From Xiphydria camelus (taxonomy: Eukaryota; Arthropoda; Insecta; Hymenoptera; Xiphydriidae): a DNA stretch of 64,000 bases. Of the stretch, positions 53,501 to 62,500 are shown piece after piece (position 1 is the stretch's first letter; the number at the start of each line of letters is the position of its first letter). The notes below the pieces were generated by a model. The model was not told where the DNA came from. It did not search any database and saw only the letters and a program-made list of their open reading frames with translations. The translations under genes were made by a program, and so were the position numbers. The stretch is taken from contig OY783197.1 of the NCBI GenBank assembly GCA_963678675.1, positions 24,884,048-24,948,047 of the forward strand, given 5' to 3'.

Positions 53501-56500
53501 TCAATGGTTGGCCAGTGTTGTCTAGGTTGACCAACCGCTGAAAATCAACGAAATATAGGTGCTAAATTATTCTGAATCGCAGTTTCGACAAATGAAGTAG
53601 CTGGTCATCATTTTTGCGCACTTCAAATGCACTTCTCTTTTGCATTCAATGCATGCAACGGAATTGTTACTATTCAAGCGATGAGGCATCGCTTCCAAAC
53701 AGATGAGGTAAAAGTCCTCGTCTTCATTCGAACACACTGCTTTATAAAATCATATTTCACTTTCTTAACGTTTCGTAGCATCAAAAAATGACGAAGCGTT
53801 GATATTACCCTGAAAAGAAAAAAAATCACGGTGGACCAACCCTGGCTACACAAATGGTCAAACCTTGACGACAAGCATCAGGGCCACATCGCATCACACC
53901 ACAACCAAACGGGTTATCAAATTGAATTATCCTGTTGGTTTATTCCTAAAGGATAACCATATGACACACTTATTTGCTTACCTTGACGATTGCATGTTTT
54001 AGCTTCAAGTTCTGATATCGTATTCACTGACACTGGAAAACTTTTTTCGTCTTTCCCAAGCCACTGAGTGCACAACACGTTTTACTTTCACGCTTCAAAC
54101 TCGGTGTTGCCGCGAAAAGTTTGCTGTGTTACCAATAGAAGTTTCACCACGCTTGCAGATAGTTGAAATTAATTTTATAAGCTGAAATATCGCAAAAAGC
54201 CGACCTAGACGACAGGCCGACCCTGACGACATTCCCCTACTACTTCGAAACATTTGTTAAGTACACAGAAAAAATCTATAGAAATAAAAGTATCCATTTT
54301 AAATGTTAGTTTTTAATTAACAAAAATTATTACTAATATCAGGATGAAGAGAAATAGTCGCTAGTGTCAAATACGTGTGCTAGATGAAAACCTAACAGTA
54401 TCATACGGATTTGAAATGGTCGTGAATAAAAACAATATTAAATGGACTGCATATTTCAAAGAAAATCAGTCTTTTTATGAAGATTGATCCATTTGTTTAA
54501 CTCTCCTAATTTAATGCTATTTCAACATGCTATCGAAACATGATTTATCACTTACTTAACATTATTTTTTCATTCACTACGACCCTGACTCATTATCAGT
54601 GTCTATGAATGGATTGATCTGTAGCCATTTTAGTTTTTCAGTCGCTGCTGATTCCGAATTTGAAGTTAATTGAAAATATTAACACGAAATTCGAAATCAG
54701 CGAACTGAAAAACTCTTTTGGACTTTGAACCTATGGTACACTGCAGCACTTCGAGAAGTTGCTATTTTTAGGGCTTCGTAACTCGGTAAGAAAAAATCTT
54801 ACGTAATGGAATGGAAAACATTTTTTACTGCTAAAAGATAACGTCTAAGGGTGACGTTAAAAAAATTAAGAAAAAGAAGTATTTCAAGCGCAATCACATC
54901 GTTAATATGATCAAAATCATCATATTTTGTCCATTTTACCTATTTTGCTCTAAAAAGTAATATGATATGCAAATCTAGGGAATGGCATTGTATTATATTG
55001 AGCATGAAAAATTACTTCAGGACTGAAATGTTTTGGTTCGGTGAAAGAAACAAGTTTATTGTTTGTTTAACTTTTATTGTACGCGTTTTATGAATATGTA
55101 CATGTGGTATTTGTTTCATCATTGGCTGCTATGGACAAGAGTTTCGGTCAAAGCTGGTGCCACATGTTAGAGAATTTCAGAAAGTACGAAAATTGACTAC
55201 AGTACATAGTAGCACATGCAACCTGACCACGAAGCTATACCGCACTCCCGATTTTAGCGGCACCCGCGGGAGACTGCCGCTGAAATCGAATATGCCTTTA
55301 GAGGCGTGGCTAATAAATGGTAGGGGTACACGTACGCTTCATGTTGGAGAGTGTTGGTACATCAGTGCGATTCCCTTCACAGTGAGCGATCAAAGTGGGG
55401 GCAGAAAAGTAGGGGACGCCGCTGAAGTCGAACGGTGCTAAAATCGGTAGTGCGGTGTACTAGGATCGCAGGCATACATTGCGTGGGAAAAAATGGACTT
55501 GTTTAATGTTTCCTCTGCTTTTTAGGTTGCACGAGATCTACACTCTTAAATTCTTTTTTAAATGTTATTATATTTTATTAAAATGCTCTTTATAGTATCT
55601 ACGATTTTTAATAAACAATGATGTTGCTTGCGGTCACCACGCGACTTACGCAATTTAACATGACGGTGCGCGAGATTATACACATTTTCGAGCAAAGATA
55701 TCACTTTCAGTTTACTTGCTTACTGTATTAGTGTCGACCTGACTATAATCAGTGATAAGTATTCTGCAAAGTCTACGTGAATGATGCGAATATTAACGTG
55801 TGGAGAAGTAAAGTAAATATTTGTGTATACTGGTTGTCACATGCATGTCGAATGCAGGATTCAACAGATCGTATTAGAGATCGTACCTATAACTTATTTT
55901 CTTTAAATATTTACACGTTAATCGTTCGAAGTTCAGTTTGTAGAATTAGGTAATTATCAATGTCTGCGACGTGAAAGTAGTGTTACTATTATCATACATT
56001 TAGTTATCGCGACGTTATCTATGCCCAAAGTATCGAAACGAATTCAAGATGGCTGTAACCCTCCATCGCAGCCTTTTACGTGAGCATTCGCAAGATGGAA
56101 CTGCGATTGGCGTCGGTATTCCAGCTCGTTTAAACGTGGTTTCCTTTACGGGTGCGATAGAACAGTATAAACTTGAAACCACCGTTGCCTCAGCGAATAC
56201 TCTCCTACCTCGTCGATAATTCAAAAGATTTATCAATTTTGTTTTCAGTACCTGGATATCGGGGAGGATATGGGCGTTCCTGATGATTTCACAAACAGTG
56301 AAATGGTTTCGGGAATGTGGTGGCGCCATTTATTATCCGGTGGTATCGCAGGCGCAGTGTCTCGCACGTGTACCGCTCCCCTTGATCGCATTAAGGTTTA
56401 CCTACAGGTATGTTAAAAAAACAATATATCGTATAGCTTTTCCTAAATAATGAGATGCCCTTTGGTTTAGCTATGAATTTTACAAAGCTATGAAAAGGAT

Positions 56501-59500
56501 AATTAATGTAGGCGAGTATACGGTATGTATAGAGTGATTCCGAGGATAGTATTCATAGGACGATATGCTATGTAATTTATAGCCTGTATGCTATAGTCCC
56601 GAGGACGCCGTACAACTGGCTGCGACGACGGGCAGTGTCGGGCAAACATTTTGAAATAAGATTCCTAGTGTGTAATTCAGGCGATTGGACTCTAGGGATC
56701 TTTTCCCGAAACGTTTACTGCTTGTACACCCGAGAGCACGGAATCTGTCACTGGTGACTTTTTTTAAATGTTATTTTTAAACGTACTAACCAATGATTAA
56801 TCAATCCTCATGCTTTCATTAACGAGAGTAGACGTCACCGTAGCTCATGAGGGCATGAGAATTAATTGTTCATTGGTTAGTACGTTTAAAAATAACATTT
56901 AAAAAAGTTACCAGCGACAGATTCCGTGCTTTCGGGTGTACGTCGTCGTAGCCAATCGTCGAGATGCAGGCAGTGTCTGATCGCCTACAGTCTACAAAGC
57001 GCTCCATACCATATCGTCCTATGACTACCATATTCAGAACCACAATGTATAATGAGTCCTATATATTTTGTTAGGGTCAACTTATTCAATTATATTTTAA
57101 ACCAGCGTCTATCCTTCCACTGTAATGTCACACAGCACAGTAGAAAACCGCGCGTTCACGCTTTATATGTACCATATGTCCTCGATGAAACCTACCATAG
57201 CAAAATTGCGAGTGTTGCATGAGCACCCCCGTGGGTCTCCTCGTCCAATAGAATCACCGGAGAAGCGTGTATGCGCGGGCGCAGTCATCCGCGGGTGTTG
57301 GTGTCGTCGGCAAGTTCAGATCGGTCCGATCTTGACCGCATTGAAACCGATCTGAACTTGCCGACGACGCCAACACCCGCGGATGACTGCGCCCGCGCAT
57401 ACACGCTTCTCCGGTGATTCTATTGGACGAGGAGACTCACGGGGGTGCTCATGCAAAACTCGCAATTTTGCTATGGTAGGTTTGATCGCAGACATATGAT
57501 ACACCTAGCGTCAATGATTCTCATCGACTCGCTTTGAGTGTTGATACTTTGTCGAGTCGACCGTAGCTAAACGGTACGAGCGTATCTTCTTGTTTAACCA
57601 TGAAGAGCTAATCAGATATTACTCTAACGGCAAAACAATAAGGGACTTGGTCGAACCGGCCCTAATAAGTGTAGTTGGGGTAACTGGCCCTTATCTTTGT
57701 CCATACAGTAAGTTTAATCTATTGTAGGTGACATTTATGTGGTTGGAGGTCTACCATTGCAATTTGAAGAATCATATATCAGATCTTAGTAGCCAATGAG
57801 GAACTTGCATGATTTTTTTTTATTGGCTTAAGAAATAAAGTAAAAAATGACAATTTCAACGGTATATAAACTTATGGTGTTAACATGTCGGATACCTTCA
57901 CAAATTTGAGTTAAAAATGTAGCGTTTGAAAGAGCCGCGCAAACAGCGAAGAGCAGTATGTTACGTCACGCAACAGTAAAGAGCTCTCGGCCAATCATGC
58001 TGCGTTCTAGGGCGGGGCGTAGTTAGGAGCACTCGACAGTTATTGGTTGAAATTGAGATTTAGCCAGTGATCATCGAATGTGTGACGTCACGGAACAGTA
58101 AAAGCGTTTAGGCCAATAATACTGCGTTCTAGGTCGGGGCGTGGTTTAGGCTTTTGAGGCACGATTAATTAATTCTTTTTCTCCAATATAGTTACATATT
58201 ATTAAAAACTACAGTGCTCCCTGGTTTTAATAACACGATAGCTTCGTTCAGTAAAATTTTCAAGGAAAAAAAATTTCATGCAAGCTCCTCATTAGCCCCG
58301 CCACTCTACAATTAATTCTCATGCTCTCATTAGCGGCATTTTGCCCTCTTTAGTAAAAGCATGAGAATTGATTGATCATTGGTTAGTGTGTTTGAAAATG
58401 ACAATTTAAAGAGAGCCCCTCGTGCCTCTCGGTACCATGGTATTTGTCGAATAGCGGTGTGACTACAGAGAGAGAGAGAAAGAGAGAGAGAGATCAAAGT
58501 ATAAGACGACATCACAGTCAAGTAACAGATCCCCATACAATGAACCCTATGTATAGGTATACAGGCTCCAAGTTTTAAGTTTGTATTATATTTATATCAA
58601 TGCCTTTTCGTGACGAATGATATACTGATCTGTATTACACAATAAACGAAATTAAACTATCCCATGTAAACTTTACTAAACTTACTCTTTAGGAAAGAAA
58701 TTTCAATCACTATTATCTCATTATCAAATGAATTTTTGGTCTATATCGATATAAGACTTTATTGTAGATTGAAACGTAATCTTCAAAAAAGTATTATACA
58801 AATATGAGTCAAAAGTAAGTTTAGTCTTATATGGCAGACATTTTGTTATATTTTTTCTATGCTTGGTCTACATGCGATATTAAAAATATAAGATATTTAT
58901 CATTTTCATTGCTTTTCTTTTGCTGATTATTTTTCTTTAACTTTTGGTCAAGTTCCCATTCGATGAAATAAGAAAGTTTTTGAACAAAAACGAATTTCAA
59001 TTAATTACAAAAGTAAACCGGTTTGTGGTAATTTGAGTCGAATCTTTCGAGCAAGATACGCGTAAAAATCAATGAGTCTGCATCTAATCTTGCTTTACCT
59101 ATGTGAATGAATTTGTTTATAGGTTCATGGAACGAGACAGTGTAACATATCCAGCTGCTTCAGACATATGCTCCGCGAAGGCGGCAAATTGAGTCTATGG
59201 CGAGGAAACGGTGTAAACGTACTTAAGATTGGACCTGAAACCGCACTGAAATTCATGGCGTATGAACAAGTGAAGCGGTTCATTAAGGGTACAGACACGC
59301 GAGAGCTCAGTATATACGAGAGGTTTATGGCCGGGTCTTTAGCTGGTGGAATCAGTCAATCGGCTATATATCCTCTGGAGGTATATCTATATAGTCAAAT
59401 ATGCAAAATTGAGTATATTATGTTGCAACTTGTGAGATTAAAGGGTTGTACCGAAATGATCGACTGAATTATAGCCTACAGCAAGATTTTTTATAAACCA

Positions 59501-62500
59501 TCTATTGATTCAATACTTTATCATTGATCTACCATTAGTGTACACACTGCACTATTTACGCATAAGAAACCGTGTAAATATACTCTGATCGAAAAGGAAA
59601 AGCATCAGAATAGAAAGCAAAGGGGTCATATAGATCTTGTGTCACTGATTTCAAATAATTTCTTTTTCATTTTATTCTAGCACGCCCCAAATTTTTGAGA
59701 AAAATAAGATATATCCCTTAATTCGGCTCCCCTATTAGGAATCGGAGTGGTTGCAAGACTCTTGGTTAAGCGCTATTGGTTGCCGATACGAGGATGTCGT
59801 ATTATTGGTTGTGATGACCTACAATACTCGGTAACCGCTTTTAGAAAAAAACCATAAATCGTGTAACTCTGCGAAGGACGCTTCATTGCACATTCCCGCA
59901 TATGGAAAAGTATCGAATATCGTAAAGAGTATCAGGATTTAAGGATTTTTTTTAGAAGTGGTTACCGGGTACTGTAAGTCCCCGGCACCCGGGTTACAGG
60001 CAATTATGCGACATTCTCGGGCCGATAACCAATAGCGCATAGTCTACCGTCTACATATCGCCTATGAGCACCAGCCTCGAAAACTCACGGTATAAGAGAG
60101 TTGCGCTTTAACACAGTTTAAACTGTACTTGACTCGCATTTAAGCTCACTTCTTATTTCGAATTATTCACTTTGCATATATTTTGTATCTCAAATGAATG
60201 GAATATAAATTCAGATTTTTTTCAGATTTACTTTATTTCAAAAGGATGATAAAGTTTTAAAAATTGTAATCTTAAAATTAATAAACATTGCCTGCATCGT
60301 ATGTTCTCTTTCGTTTCATAAAATTTTTATTTGAAACATTACTTCGTATCATAAAAGATACAAGTTCTTTAGGGTAATCAGGTTAAAGGAGATATTCGAA
60401 TGTAATCTCATGAAAATTATCAAATAGTATTTCTGTTTAATTGTAATGCATGATAATTAAAATTACTGAAACTTTTCTTATTTCGGCACCTCAACAACAT
60501 TGCTAATCTGCTGTCTTGTAACGTTTTGAAGATTTTGATGGTATTAGTAAGTTGAATACCGCCGCAAATACGTTAATTTATTTACCGCGTAATCGTGGGT
60601 TCTTCAAAACTTCCGAGACGTATGGCTTGAAAAAAAAACGACATTTAAGTCACTTCGTACCTATTTCAGGTTTTGAAGACGCGTCTAGCTCTTCGAAAAA
60701 CTGGAGAATTTTCGAGTATAGTTGATGCTGCGCGAAAAATACACAAACAAGGGGGTTTAAAGGCTTTTTATAGAGGTTACGTTCCTAATTTGATTGGAAT
60801 ACTTCCGTATGCAGGAATTGACTTGGCCGTATACGAGGTGAGATTTTGGAATAAGACGGGATTGTGAAAAACTCATTACCGTCTACCATGTCTAGATATT
60901 GTTTCTTATTCCAGTACTTATACGATTTTATCATGTAAACATTTTAACGCGACTTCTATGTTTCAGACGTTGAAGAATAGTTACTTGCGTACTCACAATA
61001 AAGACGAGCAACCGGCGTTTTGGTTGCTTTTACTATGTGGTACGGCTTCGAGTACAGCGGGACAAGTGTGTTCATATCCATTGGCTCTAGTCAGAACTCG
61101 ATTACAAGCGCAGAAACCGCCACACAAGGCTCCTAATACAATGGTCGCGGTTTTCCAAGATATTATACGTAGAGAAGGCTACCGTGGACTGTATCGAGGT
61201 CTAACACCAAACTTTCTCAAGGTAAATTTTGTTATAACTCAGTATATTTTTAACATTATTTTTCTTTGCTTAAAATATTAGAATTTTGTCTACAATAGTG
61301 TCTGTCATACGAATTTGCCTGTCTAGCTGCATGTTAAACAAATTATAGGTACCAGGTATTAAAACACTATTGAAAGAATAATACTGTCAAGCAGATGGAT
61401 ATTAACAAAACACGAGCTCTTAATTATCTTGTGATCATCAATTATCGTGCAAGCTCATTATATTGAACGTGTCATAGAAATAACGTTATACAAGAATGAA
61501 TGTCACATGTTGATTGGTGTAAAGTAGGCTATTATTGAGAAACAGGAGATTTGTATCGAATAATGTTTTTTTTTGTGTCTAAAACAAATGCTTCATTTGA
61601 GAATGTAACAAACGAAGGTGTGCAGGGTAGCGACTCGCTCGGGAAATCTGACATTTTCAGGGACTTTTTCAATCCAGACAAGTGTCAGAGAAATTTTAAG
61701 AAATTGTGCATTTTCACTCAGGGAATTAACTGAACAGCTGAAACATTTATTTTTCCATATAAAAATGTCTTACGAGAGAAAGAAACGAGAAATAATTGCG
61801 GATTATTCATCCGAAATTCAGACGCAAAAAAGTCTAATAAAAACGTTGTTCAAATTTCCAAGTGGACGACGTAATATTCTCTATTATCGCATAGTCTACA
61901 ACCACTATATTCAATGCTGCACACCCGCGTATGCCGCACGTTATGTACATAAATCAAAAGGCGAAGCTTAGAGGAAGAGGCTACATTTATCGGGTCGGGG
62001 ATTTTTATGAAACTTTAAGGGAATATTCTTTATAAAAAATAAATATAGGTATGCATACCTAGCCGTTTATTAAATGACCCGAAGCAAATTCTTTTAGTTT
62101 GAATATTTATATTGAACAGTGTTTATTGACGCGGTTGGTAGTTACTTTTATGTGTAGACAATGAAAAATCAATGTTTTGAAGAATTTATATATTTTTTTT
62201 ATTACTTTATACTTTTTTTGTTGGGCTTACCGAGTGTTACAACTTCTATAAGAATAAAAATAGATTTTCATTTTAAAAAATTGTCAAAATCAAGTCTACA
62301 CTAATGTGGCATCACCTACAATTAAACAAATAGCGTGTTGAGATTGCCACCTCGAAAGACTACAAAATTTGTATTCGAAACATTTTCTTTTTTGTAAAAT
62401 AGTTGTTTTCAAAGTAATTGAAATACGTCATTTAATACTTTACATATTTGGAGTAAGGATACAAAATCATCCGTTTGTTTCTTTTTTTATAGGTCGTAAA

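Larger units (their letters stand above)
45514..56248. other. SCaMC intron downstream of the alternative first exon
   Basis: A 10.7-kb intron. The first 2 kb are GC-richer, with two hairpins (45971-46034, 46108-46162), a CACGTG E-box near 47140 and a hairpin-rich G+C repeat at 47334-47435. The remainder is AT-rich with several MITEs and one candidate exon (52988-53062). A reading frame at 47427-47699 is intact but unrecognised. Confidence 0.5.
56408..59122. other. SCaMC intron between carrier exons 5 and 6
   Basis: Filled largely by repeats: a nested pair of MITEs, a 340-bp palindrome, a 122-bp-spaced direct repeat and a family A relative. No further coding exon is seen. Confidence 0.6.

Noticed and set aside
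57125..57504. Two convergent frames encoding nearly the same Arg/Cys-rich peptide
   Set aside because: Both come from the two arms of one palindrome; no independent coding evidence.
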